NCBI GenBank assembly: GCA_028583415.1
Contig: CM053267.1
Coordinates: 30,056,902-30,120,901, forward strand
DNA: 64,000 bases
Direction: 5' to 3'
DNA from: Protea cynaroides
Taxonomy: Eukaryota > Streptophyta > Magnoliopsida > Proteales > Proteaceae
The notes beneath the pieces were generated by a model, which was given only the letters and a program-made list of their open reading frames with translations, was not told the origin of the DNA and ran no database searches. The translations under genes and the position numbers were made by a program. Below, piece by piece: positions 50,264-61,813 of the stretch (position 1 is the stretch's first letter; each line of letters begins with the position of its first letter).

Positions 50264-53158
50264 TGTTTCTTATGGGGTTTATCAAATATGTTTCTAATTC
50301 GAAGACAGATTCAAGGATCCAGGGACGAAGAATTATCAAAACGGGGTTGATTTGAATTAATTTTGTCTGAGTCCACCCATTTCAATCAGAGTTTTAAAGC
50401 CTTGAAATTGAGCCTCATCTTTCATGCTTCATTTATTCAGACTCCATCCTCTTCTTCTTCTTTTGTGACCTACAAAAAAAATAAAATAAAAGCTAAATTT
50501 AGTTTTCAATTAAAACATATCGAATATAGAGAAACAAAATTATTTAGCAATAATTATCTTGCTCAATAATAAAGGGGAATTTCTGAGAGTTCTCAAAACT
50601 TAAACTCTATATTTATTCTAATACTCTATATAACATTGATATTTTTATTTCTTCAATAAAATAAATTTTTTTGCTTTCCTTCTTTCCCAGCCGATTCCGA
50701 TTTTATCTCAAGTCGGACCGGCCAAAAATGGCCTAGGATCAGGTTACACACTTGGAAAAAACCATGCTGATCATACTGTTTCGGATTACTGGACAGGATC
50801 GTGTTCGGTTGATCTCGATAAGAGTCAGCCGATCCATCCATCCGATCTCCATCTGAATCTACAGATCTGATCCCGATCCTGATCCCAATCCCTCAAATTT
50901 AGCATAACCCACTGTTGAATGATGACTTCCAAAACGATGCCATTTTCTTTGGTACCAAAATGTCATCATTTTGGGTGTCAGTTTTTTCGTCTAGTTTGCA
51001 TCTCAAATAAATTCCAATTCAATTTATTAGAATGGAAAATTTTTGTTGTAACTAAAGTTGGTGAAAAAGATGTTTTGATCTTACTAATTTTTCCATGTTT
51101 GAATGTGGATTAATACTTTTTTTTATTCAATAAGGATAAAATCTGACCGTTTTACCTGTATACTTGGACAAAAACATGTATAACAATAAAAGTTTAAAAA
51201 ATGATAGAATGAGAAATTTCATACCAAATAATTTTTCAAAACCCTTTTTTCACTTTTAGGGTAACTTTTTGAAATAAGGCAGTATACAATGAGAAGAAGG
51301 TCACAATTTCCTTTTTTACATCTTTGGTTACAACCAATAACACTCATTAGAAATGCCATATCCAAGTGACAAATATGGATCCATTAAATATTTACCTTAA
51401 CAACATTAGATACTATTTTTTAAACCTTGATGGGACTCTGAACCTCATTAGGTGACCCATCACAGATCTAACGCATCCAATGAATGGTATAGCATTTGAT
51501 CTGTTCCAACAGTTGGATCTGTGTTGCACTGTTGGGCACACCAAAGAAGATCAAAATCCACCTTGATGAAGCAATAAGGAAAGCATGATTGATCCTAGAA
51601 TGATACAATTGCAAGCCATAGCCATACTAATTAATATTGGTTGGCAAAACTAACAATTCATAATTAAGGGTTCTTGACTTTAACTCGATCTCTTGGGATT
51701 TACCTATAAAAATAAAGGGAGAAGAATTTATAAGCTAGCAGGTCATATTGGAATTTTATATGTTAACAAAAAAATAGAAGTATAAGAAGAACCGAAAGCT
51801 AATCACTTGGAGGAAAGGAAATCTAGATTTCAAGAAAAAGAGTGATAGCGACAAAAAGAATGTATACCATTTGGATAACATTGTATTTATTTTTCAAAAA
51901 AAAAAAAAAAAAAAAAAAACACATTTTACACTAACCCTGGTGGAGAGATCCATATATCACCAAAATCATATTAATGGAAAAACCATTTGGATGCATTCTC
52001 CATTGGACCAATATCTGTTGTGTTATTGTGCATGTAATTGTATTGCCTTGCATGGAAGATGGATGCAATATCAATACTGAACTAGAAATGCAAGAAGATA
52101 TTGTATTCATACTGAATATAGACACAGCTTTACATATACAAAAAATATAAGGTCCGTAAATGGAGCCTAGAATTTAATGAGACATATATAGCTTTACATA
52201 TATAACTGATAAAATTAAACATAAAAAATGATTAATATGAAATGAAAGATCATAGAAGGTTTTAAAGCATTAAACTCGATCACACACATAATTGTAATCG
52301 AGATCATCTCTAGTGGGTTGGGCTACGAGTGAGTGATCTGCTAGCCTTGGATCACTTGGAGCGCAGCCCATGCATCAGACCGCATGCTGCGTTATCCTAG
52401 GCCATCGGATCAGTTATTGGACTATCCAATGGCTGGAGTGGATCGAGAATGCACATAATTGATAGTTGCAATCCATTGTTTAGCAATGTACATGCAACCT
52501 ACAACCTAAAAAAAATAAGCCTTTAGCAAGTTAGGGTGATAAGAGAACCAAAGAATTATACCTAGAAAAAATCCGTTGAGGAAATAGAGCAATATTTGCC
52601 AAGCCAAGCTCTTCAAGATCACATAAACTCTCTTCCAGTTGGAGATGTAACAACCTGCTAAAAACAACTTGTAGAGAAAATTCTTAAAATTGAATGATGA
52701 TGGATGATACAGTAGGACACTCTATCTAAATTAACTCTACCAATGAGGCTGGCTGATGAAAGAAAGGAGAAGAAACATAGGAATTTATAATAAAGCTTTT
52801 CATGCACTTGTCAATCATGCACTTATCACCGCCTGCTTGTCATCATGCATGTATAATGAAGCTTTTTCATACACTTGTCTATCAAGGACTTATCATCGCC
52901 CACTTATCGTTGCCCACTTGTCATCATGCATGTATAATGAAGCTTTTCATACACTTGTCTATCATGCACTTATCATCGCCCACTTGTCATCATGCATGCA
53001 TGCATGCATCCAATGTTGCGAGTGATCTTTGACAATACATCACCTGTATGTACTTGTATCTTCCTTAAGGTCCTATTACCGTCCATATTCAGTGGATCCA
53101 ACACTTTAGAGGTAAATCCCACATTCACAATAAATGATGGAATTCTAGAGAGGATACT
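50264..53158 (-). repeat. Block copy 6 (S3-S2 inverted)
   Basis: S3 occupies about 51935-50300 on the minus strand and S2 runs from 53158 to 51940. The poly-A run at 51897-51919 is the reverse of the S3 poly-T. S2 is cut inside the foldback by the LTR beginning at 53159; the rest of S2 and S1 is not seen beyond it. Confidence 0.75.
52793..53005 (+). repeat. Tandem repeat in block copy 6, three units
   Basis: Units of 66, 81 and about 66 bp each start AAGCTTTTCAT and carry ACTTGTCTATCATGCACTTA and CACTTGTCATCATGCATG. Copy 5 has about two units at the matching site (43650-43780). Copies 2-4 have one. Confidence 0.85.
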
Positions 53159-54466
53159 GTTGATCATAGGTTGACACTGAGAGAGGGGGGTGAATCAGTG
53201 TCATCAAAATTTCTTCCCAGATAATTACTTGAAGACCAATATTGCCCTGGGCTGATACCTCACTCACTGACCACAGCTATACAATCACTGAATCACTGTC
53301 ACACACACAGTCATATGCACAACCACCTCGCTACCACTGAGTGGTCAGGTCTACCATGTTGTGCATACCCATCCTGCAGGTCATTCCATGCATTTCACAA
53401 TATACAGATAAGCACAATTATAAAGCATCCACAATACAGAGGCATACGTGGTTCACCAACACGATGTGTGATGGTTAGTCCACGGAGTAATGCCCTACGG
53501 GCTTCGTATATACTCAATACGCTTCTTTTAGCTGTCTACATAGTAGGAAGTACATACACCCAATTTATCCAACATAAAACCAGGATGACACACATGTGCC
53601 AGAAATTCAGGTACCAAGTACCAGTGTTCAGCATACGCTGCACACACTACGCTTAACCCACACCCACGAGAAGCAAACAGTTATAGTTTTGGGGCATAAC
53701 ATGCCCTTACAATTTCACCACATGCTAGTTAGGTATTCATAATTCATCACCTACAACTAGCATATAATGAGTACAAGAAATAATAAACCCCTTTTAGCCT
53801 TCTCTCTTCTTCTGCACATCAAACCTCTACCATATCTTCTTGTAGAGCTTCATCAAGCTCTCACAACTTTTCATCATGGACAACATTCATTCAAGCCCTC
53901 AAATATGCATTAATAGAGCTCAACTCTTCTCATTGATCGTTGGTGGAGGGATTCAAACCCTAAACACACACCACATGACCTTCAATACTCCATTAAAGCT
54001 TCACACAAGCTTGCAATCACCATGAATATTCAATAGAAACTTCACCAACCCCTCATCACTCCTTAATACATCATTGACAAACAAGGATGAAGTTGGCGGG
54101 TGATTGAGTGCTCACTCAATGAGCAAAAAACACAAAAATCCCCTTCTAAGCTCGTCTTCCCTCTTTCTTTCAATTTTTGCTCAACTTAGGGCTCCATTAG
54201 TGGCTCACCACTATTCTGGTCCCTTCCTACTCTTCAATGGAACCTCAATAACCTCATAAATGATTGGTGTAAAGAATCACCATCATTAATCCCACAAAAA
54301 CCTTCTTAGAGAGGTTTTTCACCAAAAATCCGAGTCTCCACTCCATTCATCGTCCCCAAACCATTCCCAATAGGTAGAGCATTCAAAAACGAGTTCGGAG
54401 CAACTTGGAACGTCCGATTTGGACTCCGGATGAGAGAGATATCATCAAAAAACCATCGGCTTACAA
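53159..54466 (-). mobile_element. Solo copia-type LTR
   Basis: Ends TGTTG/CAACA. The minus-strand 3' edge reads TTCACCCCCCTCTCTCAGTG then TCAACCTATGATCAACA, typical for plant copia LTRs. No primer-binding site follows at 53158, and no target duplication is seen (GATAC versus ATTCC). It is related to 13545-14612. The two are in opposite orientation. Confidence 0.65.
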
Positions 54467-54830
54467 CAATTCCTATTTTTAGCTACGGGTTTTAGCTACG
54501 GTAATATATTAGCCGTAGCCTAAAATAATTTATAGTTATCAACAATTGTCGATTGTTGCTAATAATATATTATTACCTACAGAATTATTATTTTCGTAGC
54601 TATTTTCGTAGCTATAAATATATTATTACCCACGACACTGTTATTCCCGTAGTTGTAAATATTATTACCCACCCCATTGTTATTTCCGTAGCCATAAATA
54701 TATTATTACTCACCACATTGTTATTCTCGTAGCTATAAATATATTATTACCCACGTATTGTTATTCCCGTAGCTATAAATATATTACTACCCGCAATAAT
54801 GCACCCCATTGCCAATGTCTCATTCTCAAA
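54467..54830. mobile_element. CACTA-like terminal and subterminal repeats, partial
   Basis: Starts with TTTTTAGCTACGGG and TTTTAGCTACGG, then five or more units of about 50 bp with CCGTAGCTATAAATATATTA and TTACCCAC. CACTA elements often open with CACTACAA and carry GCTACGG repeats. A related TTACAACAATTCC lies at the junction with the LTR, so the exact left end is unclear. No other end or transposase is seen. Confidence 0.5.
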
Positions 54831-54854
54831 CCAGGATCTTCTGTAGTCTGAGGC

Positions 54855-54910
54855 ACTCAAAGTGCATTGGGATGCGTGATGATGCACTTTGAGCGACCAA
54901 GATCCTTACT
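54855..54910. repeat. Short palindrome CACTCAAAGTGCATTGGGAT
   Basis: The arms GCACTCAAAGTGCA and TGCACTTTGAGCG are inverted around GATGCGTGATGA. A related arrangement occurs at 21325-21425 and 41325-41385, suggesting a small dispersed foldback family. Confidence 0.5.
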
Positions 54911-55769
54911 GTCAATTAGCAATCACTATACATGAGATATTTTTGCCCTCTTTCCCTTTGCAATTCCGATGAATTATTCGTAGCTTTTATTGCACATGGC
55001 CTGAGGCTAGCTAATTGGTCGACATCGTGTGGTTGTGATTCTTGATTAGAAATTAGAACCACTCAAATCCACTTTGCGATTTAAAGAACTGATTTTGACA
55101 TACTTCGTTATGTTTGGATGCCAAGAATTGAAATTTTTTTTTTTTAAAATAAAGACACATTCATTGTTTTGTTTATATATATATATATATATATATATTT
55201 GACATCCAAACATTACTGATTTAGTTTTAATGGTCATTAATTTGTTGGTGGTCTTGATTTTTTAATTAGTCCATAATCAGTTAGTATTCTTTCGACCGAT
55301 GACTGTCCCCCTTAAATTATAAATGATCGATGTTCAACATAAGGGTTGAATCTGGAAAAAATATTTATAGCACAATATTCCCGTATGTGTAATTAACCAA
55401 TTAAACCAAGGAAAAAAGATTGTGAAGGGAGAGTGTTTGTATGTGGATGATAAATTTATAGGTATGAGAATTATAATATTATAAATAATAATATATTTAT
55501 ACTTACAAGGGTTATTCTTCCCCTAAAAACATTTATATCCACTGCAAATAAGGTACGATAGCTAAAAATGAAAATGGGCATCGGTATTCTAATACTACTA
55601 CGACGGAAAGGATTCTTTGGCGGTGAAATTATATTTTCACTCTTCGCGTGCTTCGTTCCTTGTTGGCGGGATTCTATCACTCTTTCTTTTCCTCTTCTTT
55701 CTGAATAACCGCATATCTCTTTCATCATTGATTCTTTCAATGAGAAAAAGTCCGACGCAACTCCACCGT

Positions 55770-55915
55770 TTGTGAGATCTCTCTCATTCCCATCATTACA
55801 AGAAAGCTCCGACGAACTCCAACGCGGTGATGTTCCTCTCTGATTCCCACCGATAGAAGAAGCTCCGACGAACTCCACCGCAGGTGTTTTCCTCTCTGAT
55901 TCCCACTAGGTACGA
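55770..55915 (+). repeat. Imperfect 58-bp repeats in a leader-like region
   Basis: AGCTCCGACGAACTCCA followed by CCTCTCTGATTCCCA is repeated two to three times. The relatively GC-rich, CT-rich character and a possible donor CACTAGGTACG at the end suggest a 5' untranslated exon for the gene fragment downstream. Confidence 0.4.
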
Positions 55916-58249
55916 TTCCTTTTCTCTCTGATTCTCATTATTTTTTGATGAAGTTCTTGAAACTTCATCGAATGCCAACACAGATGGTTTCTGTTTTTCT
56001 AAATGCTGGGTTTGCATGCATTACATTTGGGTAACAGCCATCGCCATTAACGCTTTTTTTCTAACGTCCTCTGCTTTAGATCCATCTTGGATAACCAGAT
56101 CCTGTTAGTCCTTCTCCAAGATGCCGGTGATATTAGCAACCAAATCTCTTTTATTTCCCCTTCCCTTGGTGATGCCCTATTTGATTTAATAGCTAGATGA
56201 GTTTTTGTTGAGTTCTGTTGCTTTGTTTCTTTGTTTGTGTTGGCTTTGTGTGGTATTTTGACTTCTATCAATTTGGTTTTGTTGTAGATATATAGCCTGT
56301 TGCTAATCATTTGTGGATTTCTTTTATCTCAGACTCCTATTTTTATGCTGTTAGATTTGAGTCTTTCTTTTCCAATTTCTTTTTCTTCTTTGAACTTCTA
56401 TAGCTCCTTTTGTTCTTGTGGCTATGTTGGTTTTGGGTTTGACTGTATAATCTGCTTTTTGGTGAATCTTTTCGCCTCAGAAAATTTTGAGTTTGATTCT
56501 GGTAATGACGAGGTGATGACTTTCAGAGAAACATGCAAAAAGATACTGGGGAAGGAGGAGCGCTGGTTGAAACTTTCAGCCATAGTGAGAAGAAATCGAA
56601 TTTTGAATTCTTGCTGGTTGTCTGTTTTTTTCAATTATGTCACCTTTTGCCGGTTTACACATCTGGGGTACTTTTGAGGAATTTGCCATAGCTGGAGCTC
56701 AGGATTACTAAGCAGTATAATTTTACCCAATATATATAATATTCATCTCTGCTAGATTAAGAATGGTATTCTGAAACCAGTTTCCCTTATTAGAATTTAT
56801 CAATCAGGTTCTAGCTTGGTTGTTTTCCTTAATGACAGTCTATGAGAAAGGTTAACAAGTTACTTGAAGTTAATACTTTTATACTGTAAATAAGTTTGAT
56901 AGCCTAAGGACCTTTTTTTTCTAGGAAAATTGCCATAAGTTGTTTATCTGATAGGTTCATTTATTTGGTTCACTGCAAGGCCCAAATGGCGCACCTGATT
57001 TATAAGTTGATTATCTTCCTGAGACGTAAAAGAGTTAATTCTGATGTGTTTTGGTTTCTTCATCAGCTATGCGTCGTCCTTTTGTGGCTCCAAAAACAAT
57101 AGGTATGCAGCCTCCTTCATGAATGCTCTTTTATTTGTTTCAACCTTAAATGCTTTCATTTTTCCTTCCTTTACGGGATGGCTGGCCATATTGGAAACTG
57201 CCAACGCGAGTCAGATGTGAACCTTTTCTTCATAATCTTATATCCTCATGTGGCCTAATATGGGAAGCATTTCCACTTGTCATGTTTGCCCAATACCCAA
57301 TTAACGTGTCACGGGCCAGAATCAAAGCAACAAGAACTCCAATACTGTAGTAGCTGTGAGCTCTAACTTGATAGTCTCCATCAAGCTGTTTGTGACTGAA
57401 TCTGAAGTCAATCTCCTTTCATGTAGAGCCGCTTCTTGCCCATTTCTGGCCTTCCTTGTGGATCAGATTTAACTACCATGTCCTGCCCTCTCCATCTTTT
57501 AGTGTCATCTTGTAGTCTTTTCCAATAAAACCATTTGAACTCGCGAACTCAACTAGAACAAACTGCACCATTAACAACACAGCAGCCTCTGTTTAGTGTT
57601 CAGTCAACAAAATAATATTTGTTGGATCACCTGGTGTGGGTAAGATGGTATGCTTTTCCAATTGCCAAAGAGGAAATATATTTTTTTTCTCACATTTCTA
57701 CACAGAAAATACCCTAGTATTAGTTTCAATTAAAAATTACTTGCAAAAATGTCTTATATCTAACTAATGACAGTGTCATGAAGTTTGTTGAAGTAGTAAC
57801 TGAGAGTAGAGAGATCTGATCGCCATCATAATTCTTTTAAAAGGATTAGCACAGTTCGCTATGCTTAGATGATGCATATTTTTTCAGTAATTTTCATAAT
57901 TCGTTTCGTTAGCCTAAAATTTGCCCTTATTCACTACATCAGAAGATAATGAATGGTTGTGGCAGTGATTACTCATTAGCTAGATTGTCAAGTTTCACCA
58001 TTTTCTTTAATTCAACAGCTAGTGGTGGCTTCCGGATTATTGGAATAACGGAGCAGCACATACATAGCCCTGAACAGAAGAGTGTAAATTGTGTTTCCTT
58101 TTTTTCTGAGTTGATCAGAGGAAAGAAGAATGCTGGGCAAGGTATATATATTCCATTAGGTATTTTTTTTTAAAATTTTAAGTAAATTCGGAAACAAAAT
58201 CCTGCATGTGATGGGGTAGAAAATTCTCTCTATTACTGCTTGATTAGTG
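55916..58249 (+). other. Intron-like sequence with weak exon candidates
   Basis: A small candidate exon lies between TCTTCATCAG (ending about 57066) and GGTATGC: AMRRPFVAPKTIG, about 57067-57103. A 125-codon ORF at 56300-56677 has a hydrophobic first half and no recognised family. Nothing here is certain enough to name. Confidence 0.3.
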
Positions 58250-58533
58250 TTTCCTGCTGCAGCTATCGGGGATGAATGTTGATTCAGGCCACAGTGTGTA
58301 TTCAGTTGGTCAGGATATACATATTGTCATTTATCTGTTTTGATTTTCACTCCCCCCTAAAAAGGAAAAAAATTGATCTTTCTTGATATCGTGATGGAGG
58401 AGATAATGATGCAGAAAATATTCCTACTGATCCAGAGATCAATGTTGATTCAGGCCATAGTATGTATTCAGTTGGTTTGATTTTCACTCACCCCTAAAAA
58501 GGAAAAAAAAATGATCTTGATATTGTGATGCAG
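58250..58533 (+). repeat. Duplicated exon-intron unit upstream of the MEB-like exon
   Basis: GTTGATTCAGGCCA, TATTCAGTTGGT, TTTGATTTTCACTC and CCCCTAAAAAGGAAAAAA occur at about 58275-58375 and again at 58445-58512, with a third weaker exon start (ATCAGTGTTGATTCAG) at 58553. The unit appears as tandem exon duplication giving repeated NVDSGHS-like peptides. Confidence 0.7.
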
Positions 58534-58689
58534 GTGTTGTTGCTCCTCCGGAGATCAGTGTTGATTCAGCTGCACTGGGAAGAACATATGAACGGGATGT
58601 CTTAAAAAGTATTATATATGGTGGTTTAATTGAATCAATCACAAGCCTAGGTGTTGTATCTTCTGCTGCTGCTACTGATTCTACCACAT
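58534..58689 (+). pseudogene. MEB/VIT-like membrane protein, single exon fragment
   Basis: The acceptor TGATGCAG precedes an open exon encoding VVAPPEISVDSAALGRTYER, then DVLKSIIYGGLIESITSLGV and VSSAAATDSTT, with donor GTAAGT at 58690. The segment matches the first membrane helix of membrane-protein-of-ER-body-like proteins, relatives of vacuolar iron transporters (CCC1/VIT family). The following exons of the family, with the remaining helices, were not found before 59390. Splice sites and frame are intact, so it could belong to a gene with long introns disrupted further on. As seen here it is a fragment. Confidence 0.6.
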
Positions 58690-59392
58690 GTAAGTATCTC
58701 AAAAGAATTTGTTTAACTTTGTATGAATTCTATTAATTCTTCAACTCAACTTTTCCGCTATGAATTTGAGATGCGTATGAAGTGCTCTTGATATTGGGTG
58801 TTGCATCATCTTTGTTATTATTATTATTATTACACATTGGTGATTCTGCCCCCTTAGAACTTAGAAGTATTTGGCTTGTAAGTTGATAGGCTTGGGTTGA
58901 TATCCACCTAGCATCTGCTGGAAAATGCATATTTTTCTTTGCTGTCTACCTTGAAGATGTTGGCCCTAAAATGTTAACCTTTTTCACCCCCTTTTGAAGA
59001 AGCACTCATATGAAAAATCGATGAATTGGAGAAGACCTTTACGAAGAGCTCAATGGAGGAGGGATGTTTCAGTTTCAAACCATATATGTAGATTTTGTTC
59101 TAACATGCTTCAAGAGTATGCTGTTGGGTGTTAGAGTTTATCCATAGTGGATTCTTGTGGTCCTCAAGAACAGTACTCATTTCCTAATTTGGTTACAGTT
59201 TTTTGTTGAACATGACACCTGTATTGCAAAATAGAAAGAATAAGAGCCATATCATGGAAAGTTGGGTTGTGGTTCACCAGGCCAGTTTCACTTGTTCTTG
59301 CTTTTGGTAGCTCTTCTTTCCAGTCCTGAAATGCTTTGTTTTGATTATCTTTCTGCGATATTGATGTCAAAATTCTGACATCTTATTATGAC
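58690..59392. other. Non-coding, after the MEB-like exon
   Basis: AT-rich with a short ATT repeat (about 58814-58832). No further MEB-family exon recognised. Confidence 0.4.
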
Positions 59393-59584
59393 ATGGTGCA
59401 CAGCAGATTGCCCATATTTTGGCTCCCAAAAATCTCTCAACTAAAGATTGTAACTTCCTGTTTCAGACACTTGATCGGGTTCTTTCTATTTCTTGCTCTG
59501 ACCATATATACAGCAATGAAGGTCCCAAAGGTCGTTCATCTTGTTCCGAAATCAGCCCGAGGCTCTCTACACAACAGGGTATGA
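59393..59584 (+). pseudogene. Unrecognised membrane-protein fragment
   Basis: The segment reads RHLIGFFLFLALTIYTAMKV then PKVVHLVPKSARGSLHNRV and stops. One hydrophobic helix followed by a basic tail looks like a true exon. The last 33 bp recur exactly at 61389-61421. The family was not identified. Confidence 0.35.
59544..59576 (+). repeat. 33-bp direct repeat, left copy
   Basis: Begins TTCCGAAATCAGCCCGAGG and is identical to 61389-61421. It brackets 1.8 kb containing the SYF1 fragment. Confidence 0.9.
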
Positions 59585-60503
59585 GATATTGATGGGGTTT
59601 TTTTTTATGGGATTTGGGTATTAGCAAAAATTTGATATGCTAATTCACATCACATATTCATGTGAACCATGGTGTTTGAATCATTCTGTTAATTCAATGA
59701 CCCAAAAATCTATTGCCTATGTCAACACCGCCAAATTCAAAATGCAACAAGTTAACCCATCTTGTGCAAGTTGATCCTTTCAATACTATGACTGATGATG
59801 AATAATCCAAAGGAATATGTTGTAGGAACAGGAGCAGAAAGCAGGGTAGGGTTTAAATGGATAGGGTTCAGATGACTAGGTGAGTGGGGAATATGGAAGT
59901 TTGATAGTTATCGCATATGGTGCTGTCAATTAAAAGAAAAGTGGATCTAATGCAGGACTGCATGCATTCCAAAAATCGAGAAAGGAGCTGGGATGTTCAA
60001 GAAACATGGAATGAAATTAAGGCGTCCCCCACCCACCAAAACACACATACATACACAAAAAAAAAAAAAAGCAGCAGGATGGAGGTTATTCCTGATTAGT
60101 AAAAAAAGGTGGTTTTAATGGAGGGAAATAGAAATTAAGGGGTAATAACAATAGGGGTTTTGGATTGTGATAGAGTTTTTAAGATAGTCTTTGACAGCTT
60201 TGAAATGATTAGAATTTGAGAGAATAGAAAGAAATCATTCCTAGTTATGGGAAAGAATTTCTTGACATAAAAAGTCAAAAAACAGAGAAAATTAAGGAAA
60301 AACCATTGACTGATTAGAATGAAGAGATGGACTGCATTACTCTGAATGCTGCCACTCTTCATCAAATAGCTTGAATGGATTGTATTTGAATTTTGAATTT
60401 GCCGGTGTTGACATAGGCAATAAGTTTCTCTCATAATTGTCGTAGAATGTTACTGGAGCTGTTACTAACTTCATAAGTTTTTTATATGTTAAATTACATG
60501 CAG
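59585..60503. other. Non-coding upstream of the SYF1 exons
   Basis: No preceding SYF1 exon is recognisable. The last bases (AATTACATGCAG) form a splice acceptor. Confidence 0.45.
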
Positions 60504-60955
60504 TTGCTGCCGATGGAAATGAACCGGTGCAGATGAAACTTTACAAATCCTTGAGGTTATGGGCCTTTTATGTGGATTTGGAGGAGAGTCTTGGAACTTT
60601 GGAGTCTACTCATGCTGTATATGAGCGGATACTTGATTTAAGGATAGCCACTCCACAAATTATAATAAACTACGCTTTGCTTTTGGAGGTTGGTCCTTTT
60701 TACTGTGTTTGGCTGGTGTTGTGCCTCTTTGGTTTCATTGTTCCCAATGGGTTCCTGATAGGATTTTACATTTTCACTTCTCAGGAGCATAAATACTTTG
60801 AGGATGCATTCAAGGTATATGAAAGAGGTGTTCAGATCTTTAAGTATCCACATGTCAAGGATATTTGGGTTACATATCTCACCAAATTTGTCAACCGGTA
60901 TAAAAGTATGAAGTTGGAACGGGCAAGAGAATTATTTGAACATGCTATTGAAAAG
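60504..60955 (+). pseudogene. SYF1: SYF1 splicing factor, two internal exons
   Basis: Exon A (60504-60688) encodes VAADGNEPVQMKLYKSLRLW, then AFYVDLEESLGTLESTHAVY and ERILDLRIATPQIIINYALL LE. Exon B (60785-60955) encodes EHKYFEDAFKVYERGVQIFK, then YPHVKDIWVTYLTKFVNRYK and MKLERARELFEHAIEK. These are consecutive HAT (half-TPR) repeats of the SYF1/XAB2 pre-mRNA splicing factor, part of the NineTeen complex. The 96-bp intron has GT and CTTCTCAG, phase 0. Donor and acceptor at the outer edges are intact. The full protein is roughly 900 residues, and only about 118 are here. No neighbouring exon was found on either side, and exact 33-bp direct repeats lie on both sides, so this is probably a transposed or duplicated fragment. 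Confidence 0.82.
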
Positions 60956-61388
60956 GTATTTGACAATCCTCATTGTCTTCTTGTGTTCGTTTTTGAGTGT
61001 TGTAATTTTCACTCACTTTAATGGTTGCTTGTTAAAGTAGCATTAGATTAAAGCAAAACCTATTTAAGATTGCTTTTGTTCTTTAAATTGAGAAATTGTT
61101 TTACTTTCAACAATTGGTAAATCCATCGTTTTCATTATCCCATGGTTTATTGGGTTCTACTGGAACTCCCTAGTCCAAAAATAATTGCCCTCTTTATGCC
61201 ATTTGCCTCTAAGCAAACAGGGCTACTGGTAGACGCCTCCTTCTAAGTCAACCCTTGAACATCCCACCAAGTGGGGACACACCCCTACCTGTAGGACATG
61301 GCTATTGCAGCTAACCAGCTTACTAACTACTGCTTACAACAACACTAGATAACCAGTGGTTATAAACACTCAGTTATAGAGTTCATTA
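60956..61388. other. Non-coding after SYF1 exon B
   Basis: Starts as an intron (GTATTTGACA). The next HAT exon was not found. Confidence 0.45.
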
Positions 61389-61421
61389 TTCCGAAATCAG
61401 CCCGAGGCTCTCTACACAACA
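61389..61421 (+). repeat. 33-bp direct repeat, right copy
   Basis: Identical to 59544-59576. Confidence 0.9.
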
Positions 61422-61813
61422 TGAATATTTTGATTTGGGTTTTTTTTTCTCCTATTTCCCTCTCTAATTTGGGTGCAGAGATTTAAAATGAATGTTTAAT
61501 AAGGTGTTGCACGTTGTAGAGATATAATAATGCTGTTTTTATATAATAACCGTTGGATGGCTGCCCTTCCACTTGGCGGCCATCCAACAGTCACTGCCCA
61601 ACCTCCAATACATACATGTATTGGAGACGATTCGAACACCCTTTTTCTACTAGTTATTCTGACAATGCTACTTTTATGTTAGGATCATTTGAATTAGGTA
61701 GAAGTATGAAAATAAACCAACTCTATGCAATTGCTGTTTTCTTGATTGCTCACAATGAGAGACAATTCCAAGAAAATTTAGATGAGATATATGCATATAG
61801 AAGAGGTAACAAA
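61422..61813. other. Unassigned
   Basis: Contains a small inverted repeat, GTTGGATGGCTGCC with GGCGGCCATCCAAC, at 61552-61588. No gene is supported. Confidence 0.4.
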
